DNA of 64,000 nt from an uncultured Ectothiorhodospiraceae bacterium (GCA_937141935.1 CAKZQS010000004.1:222371-286370), one strand, 5' to 3'; counted from the stretch's first letter, positions 11,501 through 20,301 are shown. Made by a program: numbers and translations. The notes: generated from the sequence alone by a model not told the origin.

Positions 11501-12432
11501 TCGGCCGGCAGGCGCGAACTCAGCCCCAGCACCAGCACGCCACGCAGCTCCTCGCCGCCGCGCTGCTTCAGCGGCAGGCACAGCGCATCGCGCGCGGGCT
11601 CCTCCCAGGGCCCACCGGGCAGGCCGAGCTCCGGGCACAGGCTGGCGCGGTGACTGCGCGTCCGCGGCAGGGCGGCCGCCAGCGGCCAGTGCTCCTCGGC
11701 CATGTCCACCAGCGGCAGGCTGTCGGGGCACAGGTGGCCGGGGACCTCGTCGCAATATTTGGCCGCCAGCCGCAGCGGGCCCGGTTCGTCGCCCGTGAGG
11801 TAGAAGAGGGCGAAGGGCAGGTCGACGTTTTGCGCCGAAAGCACCTCCACCGCACGCTGGCAAACCTCCTTGGCGCTGCGGGCACCGGCGGTGCGGGTGC
11901 TCAGGTCATTCAGCGCCTCCAGGCGGCGCTCCCCGACGACCTCGCGAGTGGTCTCGGCGCAGGTGCAGAACAGGCCGGCCACCTGGCCGTCGTCGCCGCG
12001 CACGGGGCTGTAGGAGAAGGTGAAGTAGGTCTCCTCCAGAAAATCATGCCGGCGCATGAAGAGCTGCAGGTTTTCCCACCAGATCGACTCGCCGGCAAAG
12101 GTGCGCGCGACCAGCGGCTCGACATCGGCCCAGACATCGGCCCAGATATCGCGAAAGGCGCGGCCCAATGCCCGGGGGTGCTTGGCCCCCAGAATCTGCG
12201 CATAGGCGTCGTTGTAGAAAAAGGTCCGCTGCTCGCCCCAGGCCAGAAACATCGGGTAGCGCGAGTGCAGCAGGATGCCCACCGTGGCGCGCAGGCTGTT
12301 CGGCCATTGCGCCGGCTCGCCGAGCGGCGTCCGGCTCCAGTCGTGCTGGCGCATGCGCGCGCCCATGTCGCCGCCGCCGCTCAAAAAATCCAGGGTCTTG
12401 TCCGGGGCATCCTGCGGGGTCTGGGCGCTCAT
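8560..12432 (-). CDS. Hybrid sensor histidine kinase with two HisKA/HATPase cores and two receiver domains (PAS-GAF-HK-REC-PAS-HK-REC)
   Basis: Two H-boxes (NVSHEFRTPLS, MLSHELRNPLAP), two N/G box sets, two REC domains (LIADDNADMRD, LVVDDNRDAAE). Confidence 0.9.
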   Translation of the reverse strand: MSAQTPQDAPDKTLDFLSGGGDMGARMRQHDWSRTPLGEPAQWPNSLRATVGILLHSRYPMFLAWGEQRTFFYNDAYAQILGAKHPRALGRAFRDIWADVWADVEPLVARTFAGESIWWENLQLFMRRHDFLEETYFTFSYSPVRGDDGQVAGLFCTCAETTREVVGERRLEALNDLSTRTAGARSAKEVCQRAVEVLSAQNVDLPFALFYLTGDEPGPLRLAAKYCDEVPGHLCPDSLPLVDMAEEHWPLAAALPRTRSHRASLCPELGLPGGPWEEPARDALCLPLKQRGGEELRGVLVLGLSSRLPADDNYTQFCDLIAAQVETALANAEAYTAERRRAEALAEIDDAKTIFFSNVSHEFRTPLSLILTPLRDVLDETGIDEPTRQQLTLAHRNALRLLKLVNSLLDFSRIEAGRMQAQREPTNLAELTRDLASNFRSACDKAGLELQVDCPPLPRPVPVDRDMWEKIVLNLLSNAFKFTLRGHIRVALHARGRQAVLEVSDSGVGIAPEHLGRLFERFARVEGSAGRTQEGSGIGLALVRELALLHEGSVEVESEPDRGSLFRVRLPLHAALPSTPAGAGLQPPANLADHAAPFVEEALRWLPADALDTLDAADSEAMLYDTLTGSEDLDGPPERVLIADDNADMRDYLQRLLAPQWRVELACDGQQALEMIQADPPDLLLTDVMMPRLNGLELARALRADERTAALPIVMLSARAGEEARIDGVRAGVNAYLVKPFSARELLARVGAQLALARIERERGELQAREREAQRLAALQIEHLESLFMQAPAPVVILRGREHIIELANEPTCQIWGRSHDEVIGRPMLDVIPELREQAFPELLRGVLDTGEAHIGHETPAMLRNPDSGEERLYYYNFIYAPLRNVDGEVDGVLATAFDVTEQVNARERIEGLRQQAEEASRAKDEFPAMLSHELRNPLAPIVTALELMRMRDPEALPTEREVIERQAQQLTRLVDDLMDVSRITRGKIALRRAPVALDEILQSAVETASPLLEERRHRLSRQVEPGLWLDGDAPRLTQVLSNLLTNAAKYTDPGGHITLRAHPRGEQVVIEVEDNGVGMDPELMPRIFDMFAQRAQGIERSQGGLGLGLAIVRSLVQQHGGQIEAHSDGPGCGSTFRLTLPQAEAPVDGAGTHADAPPATHTQQPYKVLVVDDNRDAAEGLSEYLSDLGHQTRIALDGPNALRAAAEMRPDVVLLDLGLPVIDGFEVARRLRAMPDLHHTRIVAVTGYGQQAERERTTEVGFTAHLVKPVNVREVAALISSLPGTVTQN

Positions 12433-12546
12433 TGGGGCCTGGGTTTCTCCAAGATGGCGGGCAGTCGGGGCCGCGCCGTGCCATGCCGGTGCCGCCCCCC
12501 GCCCGCAGTAATCCATGCGCCCGCCACCGCGTCAAGCCGGCGTGCG

Positions 12547-13554
12547 CTAGAAATAGAACTCCCGCGCCAGTTCGGCATCCACCTGCGCGCCCGGCGCCTC
12601 GGCGGCGGCCCGGGCGGCGTCGAAGTCCGGCACGGTGATGCGAATGCGATCGAGCGGGTCCTCGGGGATTTGCGGCAACGCGGCCACCCGCTGCAGGACC
12701 GGGCCGATGCCGCGGCCATTGGCCAGCTGGATCGACAGGCCCGGGCGCGCGTTCAGCTCCAGCACCAGCGGCCCGTAGCGGCGGTCGAGCACGACGTCCA
12801 CGCCCAGGTAGCCCAGCGGCGCCAGCTCATAGCAGCGCGCGGCCAGCTCCAGCAGGCGCGGCCAGTGCGGGATCGGGAAGTCGGCCAGCACGGCGCCGGT
12901 GTCGGGGTGGTGGCTGACCGGGTAGTTGTGGTGCACGCCGCCGACCGTGCGGCCGCTGTGCAGGTCGATGCCGGCCCCCACGGCGCCCTGGTGCAGGTTG
13001 GCCTTGCCGTCGGATTCGCGGGTCGGCAGGCGCACCATGGCGCAGACCGGCACGCCGCGAAACACCAGCGTGCGGATGTCCGGCACGCCGTGGTGCGTGA
13101 TCGGCGCGAACACCGGGTCAAAATCCACGCAGTATTCGATCATCGCCTGGTCGGGCAGCCCACCCAGGCTGAACATGCCCGACAGGATGTTGGACACGTG
13201 GTGGCTCAAGGCGCCCAGCGTGATCGGCGCGCCGCTGGCACGCAGGTAGTCCTGGCCCTGGCGGCCGCGCACGACCACGATGCCCTCGCCGCCCGCGCCG
13301 TGGGCCGGCTTGATGACAAAGTTCGGGTGCGGCGCCAGCAGGCCCTCCAGCGCGCGCACGTCGTGCTCGGTGTACAGCGTGCCGTAGAGCTCCGGCACGC
13401 TGATGCCGGCCTCGACCGCCAGCCGCTTGGTTTGCAGCTTGTCGTCCACCAGCGGGTACAGGCGGCGCTCGTTATAGCGCGCGATGTAGTGGCCGTTGCG
13501 CGCGTTCATGCCGACGATGCCGGCCTCGCGCAGCTGCTGCCAGGGCCAGCGCAT
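12547..13554 (-). CDS. RimK-related alpha-L-glutamate ligase-like protein (ATP-grasp)
   Basis: NFVIKPAHGAGGEGIVVV, VLDRRYGPLVLELNARPGLSIQ ATP-grasp motifs; ATGA overlap with upstream gene. Confidence 0.88.
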   Translation of the reverse strand: MRWPWQQLREAGIVGMNARNGHYIARYNERRLYPLVDDKLQTKRLAVEAGISVPELYGTLYTEHDVRALEGLLAPHPNFVIKPAHGAGGEGIVVVRGRQGQDYLRASGAPITLGALSHHVSNILSGMFSLGGLPDQAMIEYCVDFDPVFAPITHHGVPDIRTLVFRGVPVCAMVRLPTRESDGKANLHQGAVGAGIDLHSGRTVGGVHHNYPVSHHPDTGAVLADFPIPHWPRLLELAARCYELAPLGYLGVDVVLDRRYGPLVLELNARPGLSIQLANGRGIGPVLQRVAALPQIPEDPLDRIRITVPDFDAARAAAEAPGAQVDAELAREFYF

Positions 13555-15065
13555 CAGCCCTTGCCCATCCACACGCTGCGAAAGCGCCAGTACTCGCTGA
13601 GCCGGTAGCCGGTGTAGCGACCCAGCAGCAGCGTGGCCGCCAGCAGGATCAGCAGCACTTCGGGGAACAGGCTGACCACGTGCTGCAGCAGCGGCTGGCT
13701 CATCACGATGAAGGCCGTGGCGGCAACCGCCAGGCTGCCCAGACCCTGGACGATGGCGTCCTGCGGGCCGTGTTCCTCCCAGACGATCGACATGCGCTCG
13801 ATGGTCATGGCCAGGATCACCATCGGGAACAGCGCCACCGACAGCCCGCGCTCGAAGCCCATGCGGTGGCTGGCGATGGACAGCAGCAGCATCAGCAGGA
13901 TCACCAGCACCAGCACCGCCGCCAGCCGGGGCACCAGCAGCAGCTTCAGGTGCTCCAGCCAGAAGCGCAGCGCCAGGCCCACGGCCACGACGCCGGTAAA
14001 CAGCACGCAGCCCCATAGCAGCTCGGTTTCGCGAAAGGCCAGCGCGATCAGCACCGGCATGAAGGTGCCGAAGGTGCGTATGCCCACGACATTGCGCAGC
14101 AGCACGACCAGCAGCGCGCCGAAGGGCACCATCAGCAGCACCGTGTAAACGTTCTGCACGTGCAGCGGCAGCCCCAGCAGCGACAGCTTGGCCAAGGGGC
14201 TGTCCAGCTGTCGCGCCAGGTCCACCGCGCGCGGCTCGGCGCGGCGTACCGAGAAGCGCAGGTCGGCGGACTCGCCGTTTTCCACCGTCAGCAGCCGCCC
14301 CGGGCGCACCTGCCAGACCAGGAAATTCTCGGGCCGGCCCATGTCGCCGGTTTCCGGGTTGAAGGCCAGCCACTGCTGCTCGTTGTGCACCTCCAGCCAG
14401 GGTTTGAGCCGCCCCTCCAGCACGCCGTGGCGCAACTCCAGGCCGTGCACCACCCGGGCGGGGATGCGCGCGCCGGCCAGGATGTCGACCACCTGGCGGG
14501 CGCGGGCCTCGGGCGTGGTGGCCTCGTCGCGCAGCAGTTGCACGGCCGGGTCCGAGCTGGTGTTCAGGCGCAGGATCAACTGCCGGGCGAAGGAGGCGAT
14601 GTCGGCGCTGCGGCCGCGCACGTCCTTGAGCAGTGTGTCGATGGCCGGCTGGAACAGCTCGGGGTAGTCCGGCACCTTGGGGTAGCCGGGGAAGGCCTCG
14701 CGCGCGCTGCCCGGGGTGTCATCCGGGTTGACCGACAGGCGGTAGTAGAGCGCCTGCGGCCCGGCGACGCGGCGCGCCGACAGCAGCGCATAGCGCTGGC
14801 CGCCATCGAGCTCTTCGGCCAGGCCGAAGTCGCGCACGACGAAGTCTTCGTCGAGCACCTCGAAGCCGGGCGGGTTGCTGGGCAGCGCCAGCCGGGCCTT
14901 GACGTTGCCCTGGGCGTAGAAGCTGGCGCGTGCCTCCACCGTCCACACCGCCGAGGTGGCGTCCGGCTTCAGCGGCAGGCCCACCCAGGCGACCTTGGCG
15001 TAGATCATCGCCGCCGCGACGATGCACAGCGCCGCCGCCAGCCAGGCGACCGCCGGCAGTCTCAC
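13554..15065 (-). CDS. Inactive transglutaminase fused to 7-TM domain
   Basis: N-terminal TM, periplasmic transglutaminase-like region, C-terminal ~7 TM; adjacent to ATP-grasp ligase. Confidence 0.82.
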   Translation of the reverse strand: MRLPAVAWLAAALCIVAAAMIYAKVAWVGLPLKPDATSAVWTVEARASFYAQGNVKARLALPSNPPGFEVLDEDFVVRDFGLAEELDGGQRYALLSARRVAGPQALYYRLSVNPDDTPGSAREAFPGYPKVPDYPELFQPAIDTLLKDVRGRSADIASFARQLILRLNTSSDPAVQLLRDEATTPEARARQVVDILAGARIPARVVHGLELRHGVLEGRLKPWLEVHNEQQWLAFNPETGDMGRPENFLVWQVRPGRLLTVENGESADLRFSVRRAEPRAVDLARQLDSPLAKLSLLGLPLHVQNVYTVLLMVPFGALLVVLLRNVVGIRTFGTFMPVLIALAFRETELLWGCVLFTGVVAVGLALRFWLEHLKLLLVPRLAAVLVLVILLMLLLSIASHRMGFERGLSVALFPMVILAMTIERMSIVWEEHGPQDAIVQGLGSLAVAATAFIVMSQPLLQHVVSLFPEVLLILLAATLLLGRYTGYRLSEYWRFRSVWMGKG

Positions 15066-15643
15066 GAGTCGGATCCGCCTTCAGGCTCGCTGGGGCAGCG
15101 GGCCTGGGTCAGAAAGGTGGCGCCGGCGTCGACCAGCGCGTGGTCCTCGAGAAAGCGCCGGCCCAGCAGCACCGGGTAGATGAAGCGCGAGCGGTCGGCC
15201 AGCGTGAACTGCGCGCTGCGCCGCTCGCCGGCGATGCAAAAGGACATGCGCACCACGGGGCGGCGGTCGTACTCGCCCTCGTGCTCCTTGATGCGCACCC
15301 GGCGCACGCGGCGGCGCTCGAGGACGACGTCGTGGTCCTTGCCATCGGTGTCCTCGACCTCCAGGCGGAAGCGGACCCAGTTGTCCCCGTCCTTCTTGAA
15401 GATCTCGATGTCCTTGGCATGCAGCGAGGAGGTCTTGGCGCCGGTATCGAGCTTGGCCTTGAGCGGGATCGCCCCCGGCTCGATCAGCACCTTCTCCACC
15501 CAGCCCATGCGCTGGCGCTCGTCACTGTCGGCCTGCGCGGCCGTGGCGAAGCTGCCGGCGGTCACCAGCAGCAGAGCGAAAATTCGAGCCGGCCACGCCT
15601 TGCGGCGGGCAGGGCCCAACTTCACGTCTTGCAACGTCAACAC
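15062..15643 (-). CDS. Retropepsin-like aspartic protease / ATP-dependent zinc protease family (PF05618-like); annotated start is GTG
   Basis: IPLKAKLDTGAKTSSLHA DTG motif; LLGRRFLED; signal peptide. Confidence 0.82.
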   Translation of the reverse strand: MLTLQDVKLGPARRKAWPARIFALLLVTAGSFATAAQADSDERQRMGWVEKVLIEPGAIPLKAKLDTGAKTSSLHAKDIEIFKKDGDNWVRFRLEVEDTDGKDHDVVLERRRVRRVRIKEHEGEYDRRPVVRMSFCIAGERRSAQFTLADRSRFIYPVLLGRRFLEDHALVDAGATFLTQARCPSEPEGGSDS

Positions 15644-15663
15644 GGAGGGTCGTCCCTGGCTTC

Positions 15664-15669
15664 TATAAT
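15664..15669 (+). promoter_or_regulatory. Perfect -10 hexamer TATAAT 7 nt upstream of the ATG at 15677
   Basis: ggcttcTATAATtttcgccATG; no convincing -35 at standard spacing. Confidence 0.45.
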
Positions 15670-15676
15670 TTTCGCC

Positions 15677-16963
15677 ATGTTACTGCAAGGACCTGCCGCC
15701 GCCCGCGGTCTTGTGCCCTTGGTCCTGCTGCTGGCCCTGAGTGGCCCGGCAGCGGCCCAGCCGGCACCGGCCGCGACGACCGCCCCCAGCGGGCCTACCC
15801 CGACCCCCGTGGCCGCGCCGCCGGACACGGCCGCGCCCGCCGCCGCGCCCCTAACCGCACCCGCAGTCGCGCCGACGGCCACGCCGGCCGCCTCGCCGGC
15901 TCCGGCGCCCACGCCCAGCCCCAGCCCCACGCCCGAGCCCTGGGCGGCGCTGCAGATCCTCGACAGCGCGGTGCCGCCGGGCGAGATGCGCCGGCTGGCC
16001 TGGCGCACCGGCTTTGGCTATGGCCTGGTCGACGAGCCGGTGCCGGTGCTGGTCGCCCGCGGCAGCAGCCGCGGCCCGACGCTGTGCCTGACCGCGGCGG
16101 TGCACGGCGACGAGCTCAACGGCATCGAGATCGTGCGCCGCGTTGTGTCCGGCATCGACCCCACCGCGCTCAAGGGCACCGTGATCGGCGTGCCCATCGT
16201 CAACGTGCACGGCTTCCAGCGCCGCAGCCGCTACCTGCCGGATCGCCGCGACCTGAATCGCTATTTCCCGGGTGACCCCGAAGGCTCGCTGGCCTCGCGC
16301 GTCGCGCACGATTTCTTCGGCCGCATCATCGCGCAGTGCGAACAGCTGGTGGACGTGCACACCGGCAGCTTCTACCGCAGCAACCTGCCGCAGCTGCGCG
16401 CCGATCTGCGCGAGCCCGCCGTGGTCGAGATGACCAAGCATTTCGGCGCCATCACCGTGCTGCACAGCAGCGCCGCGGACGGCACGCTGCGCGGCGCCGC
16501 CGTCGCGGCCGGCATCCCGGCCGTCACGATGGAAGTGGGCGAGCCCAACCGCCTGCAGGCCGACGACGTCGCGCTGGCGGTTAAGGGCCTGGAGACCCTG
16601 CTGGCGGGCATGGAGATGAGCGGCAAACGCCGCCTGTGGGACCGCGCGCAGCCGGTGTTCTACGAGTCGCGCTGGGTGCGCGTGGACCGCGGCGGCATCC
16701 TGTTCTCGGCCGTGGAACTGGGCCAGTCGGTGCGGCCGGGCGATGTGCTGGGCACGGTGACCGACCCGCTATCCAACGTCTATACCGAGATCACGGCGCC
16801 CATCGCCGGCCGCGTGCTTGGCCGGGCGCTGAATCAGTTCGTGATGCCGGGTTTTGCCGCCTTCCGCATCGGCATCGAAACCACCGAGACCGAAGTGGCC
16901 GAGGAGCCGCCGCAGCCCTCCGACGAGGCCGCGGCGGCCGACGACGACCAGCCGCCAAACTAG
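15677..16963 (+). CDS. Succinylglutamate desuccinylase/aspartoacylase (AstE/M14-like) family protein with Pro/Ala/Thr-rich N-terminal linker
   Basis: TAAVHGDELNGIEIVRR, DRRDLNRYFPGD, VDVHTG zinc-site motifs. Confidence 0.88.
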   Translation: MLLQGPAAARGLVPLVLLLALSGPAAAQPAPAATTAPSGPTPTPVAAPPDTAAPAAAPLTAPAVAPTATPAASPAPAPTPSPSPTPEPWAALQILDSAVPPGEMRRLAWRTGFGYGLVDEPVPVLVARGSSRGPTLCLTAAVHGDELNGIEIVRRVVSGIDPTALKGTVIGVPIVNVHGFQRRSRYLPDRRDLNRYFPGDPEGSLASRVAHDFFGRIIAQCEQLVDVHTGSFYRSNLPQLRADLREPAVVEMTKHFGAITVLHSSAADGTLRGAAVAAGIPAVTMEVGEPNRLQADDVALAVKGLETLLAGMEMSGKRRLWDRAQPVFYESRWVRVDRGGILFSAVELGQSVRPGDVLGTVTDPLSNVYTEITAPIAGRVLGRALNQFVMPGFAAFRIGIETTETEVAEEPPQPSDEAAAADDDQPPN

Positions 16964-16981
16964 CGGCCGCGGCGCGCCGCG

Positions 16982-17013
16982 CCGGGCCGGAGCCGGAGCC
17001 GGGGCCGGAGTTG
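16982..17013. repeat. Degenerate GGAGCC hexamer tract between convergent genes
   Basis: ccgggccggagccggagccggggccggag. Confidence 0.6.
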
Positions 17014-17023
17014 GCGCCGCGGT

Positions 17024-19072
17024 TTAGGCCGCCTGCGGCAGCAGGCCGTCCTGGGCCAGCAACGCGTCGACCTGCGGGTCACGGCCGCGGAAGGCGCGGA
17101 ACAGCTCGGCCGCATCGGCGCTGCCGCCGCGGGCCAGGATGGTGTCGCGAAAGCGCGCCCCGGTCTGCGGGTTGAACAGCCCCTCTTCGCGGAAGGCCGC
17201 GAAGGCATCGGCCGACAGCACCTCGGCCCACTTGTAGCTGTAGTAGCCCGCCGCATAGCCGCCGGCGAAGATGTGGCCAAAGCTGTTGGCGAAGCGGTTC
17301 CACGCGGGCGGCCGCAGCAGGGCCACCTCGTCGCGCACCGCGCCCAGCACCGCCTCGATGTCGGCCGGCGCCGCCGGGTTGTAATCGCGGTGCAGGCGCA
17401 AATCGAACAGCGAAAACTCCACCTGGCGCAGCGTCGCCAGGCCGGCGTTGTAGCGCCGGCTTTCGCGCAGCCGGGTCAGCATTTCGCCCGGCAGCGTACT
17501 GTCGTTGTCGATGTGCCGCGCGAACAGGTCCAGCGCCTCGCGCTCCCAGCACCAGTTCTCCAGAAACTGGCTGGGCAGCTCCACCGCATCCCAGGCCACG
17601 CCGTGGATGCCGGCGACGCCGGGCACTTCGACCCGCGTCAGCATGTGGTGCAGGCCGTGGCCGAACTCGTGGAACAGCGTCAGCACCTCGTCGTGCGTCA
17701 GCAGCGCCGGCCCCTCGCCGGTGGGCGCGCGGAAGTTGCAGGTCAGCGTGGCGATCGGCAGCTGGGTGTGGCCGTCCTCGCTGTGGCGGCCGGCGCAGTC
17801 GTCCATCCAGGCGCCGCCGCGCTTCTTCTCGCGCGCATAGAGGTCGATGAAGAACCAGGCGATCTGCGTGCCCTGCGCGTCGAAGACGGCAAAGCCCTGC
17901 GCATCGGCATGCCACACCGGCAGCTCGGCGGCCTCGACCCGCACGCCGAACAGGCGCTCGGTCACGGCGAACAGCCCTTCCAGCACGCGTGGCAGCGCGA
18001 AATAGGGCCGCAGCTTCTCGTCGGACAGGCCCAGCGTCGCGTCGCGATGCTTCTCGGCCCAATAGCCCACATCCCAGGAGGCCAGCGGCAGCTCGGCGCC
18101 CTGCGCCGCGGCAAAGTCGCTGAGCGCCTGCAACTGCTGCTGCGCGGCCGGGCGCGCGCGCTCGGCCAGCTCCAGCAGGAAGCGCTCGACGGCCTGCGGC
18201 GAGTCGGCCATCTTCGGCAGCAGCGACAACGCGGCGTAGTTCGGCTGGCCCAGCAGCTGCGCCTCCTCGTGGCGCAGCGCCAGGATCTCGTCCATCAGCG
18301 GCCGGTTGTCGGCCTCGCCCGCCTGGGGCCCCTGGTCGGAGGCGCGGGTCACATAGGCGGTGTAGATCTGCTCGCGCAGCGCGCGGTCGTCGGCGTGGCT
18401 GATCAGCGCGTCGAAGCTGGGGTAATCCAGGCCGTAGACATAGCCCTCCAGGCCCTTGGCCTGGGCCTTGGACCGGCCCAGCGCCAGCGCCGATTCGGGC
18501 AGGCCGGCCAGGCGCTGCGTGTCGGGCAGGTGCAGCTGCCAGGCATCGGTGGCGTCGATCAGCTGCGACTCGAAGCGGTTCGACAGCTCGGCCAGACGCT
18601 GCTGGATCTGCGCGTAGCGCTGCTGCTGCGCCGGCGGCAGGTCCACGCCGGAGAGGCGGAAGTCGCGCAGCGTGTTGTCGACCAGCTTGCGCTGGGCGGG
18701 GTCCAGGTCCTCGCGCTTGGCCAGCGCCTGCCAGCCCGCGTACAGCGCGCGGTTCTGGCCCATCTGCGTGGCGTATTCGGTCAGCTTGGGCAGGCAGGCC
18801 TCATAGGCGCTGCGCCAGGCCTCGTCGTTGCACACGCTGTGCAGGTGGCCGCCGGGGCTGAAGGCCTCGTGCAGCCGCGCGTCGATGCGCTCCAGCGGGG
18901 CGGCGAAGCCGGCCCAGCTGTGCTCGCCGGCATCAATCACCGCCTGCACCTGCGCCCGCGCCTGCGCCAGCACGGCATCGACGGCGGGCTCCAGGTGGGC
19001 GGCGCGAATGCGGTCCCAGGGCGGGGTCGGCCCGCCCCAGTTGAGCAGCGGATTGGCCGCGGCCTCGCTCAT
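17024..19072 (-). CDS. prlC: Oligopeptidase A (M3 family metallopeptidase)
   Basis: LFHEFGHGLHHML zinc motif; full-length 682 aa M3 pattern. Confidence 0.94.
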   Translation of the reverse strand: MSEAAANPLLNWGGPTPPWDRIRAAHLEPAVDAVLAQARAQVQAVIDAGEHSWAGFAAPLERIDARLHEAFSPGGHLHSVCNDEAWRSAYEACLPKLTEYATQMGQNRALYAGWQALAKREDLDPAQRKLVDNTLRDFRLSGVDLPPAQQQRYAQIQQRLAELSNRFESQLIDATDAWQLHLPDTQRLAGLPESALALGRSKAQAKGLEGYVYGLDYPSFDALISHADDRALREQIYTAYVTRASDQGPQAGEADNRPLMDEILALRHEEAQLLGQPNYAALSLLPKMADSPQAVERFLLELAERARPAAQQQLQALSDFAAAQGAELPLASWDVGYWAEKHRDATLGLSDEKLRPYFALPRVLEGLFAVTERLFGVRVEAAELPVWHADAQGFAVFDAQGTQIAWFFIDLYAREKKRGGAWMDDCAGRHSEDGHTQLPIATLTCNFRAPTGEGPALLTHDEVLTLFHEFGHGLHHMLTRVEVPGVAGIHGVAWDAVELPSQFLENWCWEREALDLFARHIDNDSTLPGEMLTRLRESRRYNAGLATLRQVEFSLFDLRLHRDYNPAAPADIEAVLGAVRDEVALLRPPAWNRFANSFGHIFAGGYAAGYYSYKWAEVLSADAFAAFREEGLFNPQTGARFRDTILARGGSADAAELFRAFRGRDPQVDALLAQDGLLPQAA

Positions 19073-20301
19073 TCGAGCACCTCAAAGCGCAGGCCGGCAT
19101 GGGTTTCCAGGCGGGCCCGCAGCCCGTCGCCCAGCGCCGAGGCCGGGGTCCAGAAACCGCCGCCGATCTCGCTGCCCACATCCTGCGCCAGGCAGGCGCC
19201 GGCCTCGCCCAGCATCTTGGCGGTGGAGCCATAGCCCGGGTCGCGGTCGCCGGTGACGCGCGTGGTCAGCGTCTGGCCTTCGCCGCCCAGCGCATAAAAG
19301 CGGTAATCCCAGTAGCCGTTCTCCTGTGCCTGCGGGCTGGGGCCCTCGCCCGGCGCGGGCAGCACGGTCTTTTCCATCAGCCAGCGGGTGGGCGGCAGCG
19401 CGGCGCCGGCGAAGAAGGCGGCCAGGCCGCCGGTCATGCCCAGCGCGGCCATGCGCCCGCGCAGGCCGGCGCCGGTCATCATGGCCTCGTCGTAGAGAAA
19501 GTCCTGGCCCCAGCGGTGCGCCAGCAGCGCGTTGCTGCGGTGCACGACCCGGGTGTTGATGGCGGCCATCACGAAAGGCGCAACCCAGCGCTGGGCATGC
19601 TCGTCGTACTGCGCGCCGGAGACATTGGGCTGGCGCAGCGCCGGCCGCGCATCGGGCGGGCACAGCGCATAGGGGTTTTGCAGCAGCTTGCGGGTCTCGG
19701 GGCTGGCCAGCACCTCGCGGGTGGCCTGGATCATGCTGGCCACGGTGCCGCCGGAAAAGGTGCCGCGCATCGCCTTGACGCGCATCTTGATCTGCCGCGC
19801 CGGGCCGCCGTGGCGCTCGGCCATCTGCTGCTGGGTGTAGGCCACGCCCAGATCCGAGGGGATCGAATCAAAGCCGCAGCAGTGCACGATGCGCGCGCCC
19901 GAGGCCTTGGCCTGCGCCTCGTGGCGCTCCAGCATGCGCGCGATCCACTGGGTCTCGCCGGTCAGGTCGCAGTAATCGGTGCCGGTTTCCACGCAGACCT
20001 GCACCAGCGGGTCGCCGTACAGCGCGTAGGGGCCCACGGTCGAGATGACGACCTTGGTCTGCTCGCACATCTGCCGCAGCGCGGCGCTGTCGGCGGCGTC
20101 GGCGGCAATCAGCGGCAGGGCGTCGGCGTCCGCGCCCAGCTCCTGGCGCACATGCGCGAGCTTGGCCGGGTTGCGGCCGGCCAGCGCCCAGCGCAAAGAC
20201 TCGCCCGAGGCGCCATGGCGTTGGTACAGGTAGCGGCACAGAATCTGGCCGACAAAGCTGGTGGCGCCAAAAACGACGACGTCGTACTTCGCGTTGCTCA
20301 T
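19069..20301 (-). CDS. Saccharopine dehydrogenase NADP-binding domain family protein (trans-acting enoyl reductase-like)
   Basis: YDVVVFGATSFVGQILCRYL Rossmann motif; CCGFDSIPSDLG. Confidence 0.88.
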   Translation of the reverse strand: MSNAKYDVVVFGATSFVGQILCRYLYQRHGASGESLRWALAGRNPAKLAHVRQELGADADALPLIAADAADSAALRQMCEQTKVVISTVGPYALYGDPLVQVCVETGTDYCDLTGETQWIARMLERHEAQAKASGARIVHCCGFDSIPSDLGVAYTQQQMAERHGGPARQIKMRVKAMRGTFSGGTVASMIQATREVLASPETRKLLQNPYALCPPDARPALRQPNVSGAQYDEHAQRWVAPFVMAAINTRVVHRSNALLAHRWGQDFLYDEAMMTGAGLRGRMAALGMTGGLAAFFAGAALPPTRWLMEKTVLPAPGEGPSPQAQENGYWDYRFYALGGEGQTLTTRVTGDRDPGYGSTAKMLGEAGACLAQDVGSEIGGGFWTPASALGDGLRARLETHAGLRFEVLE

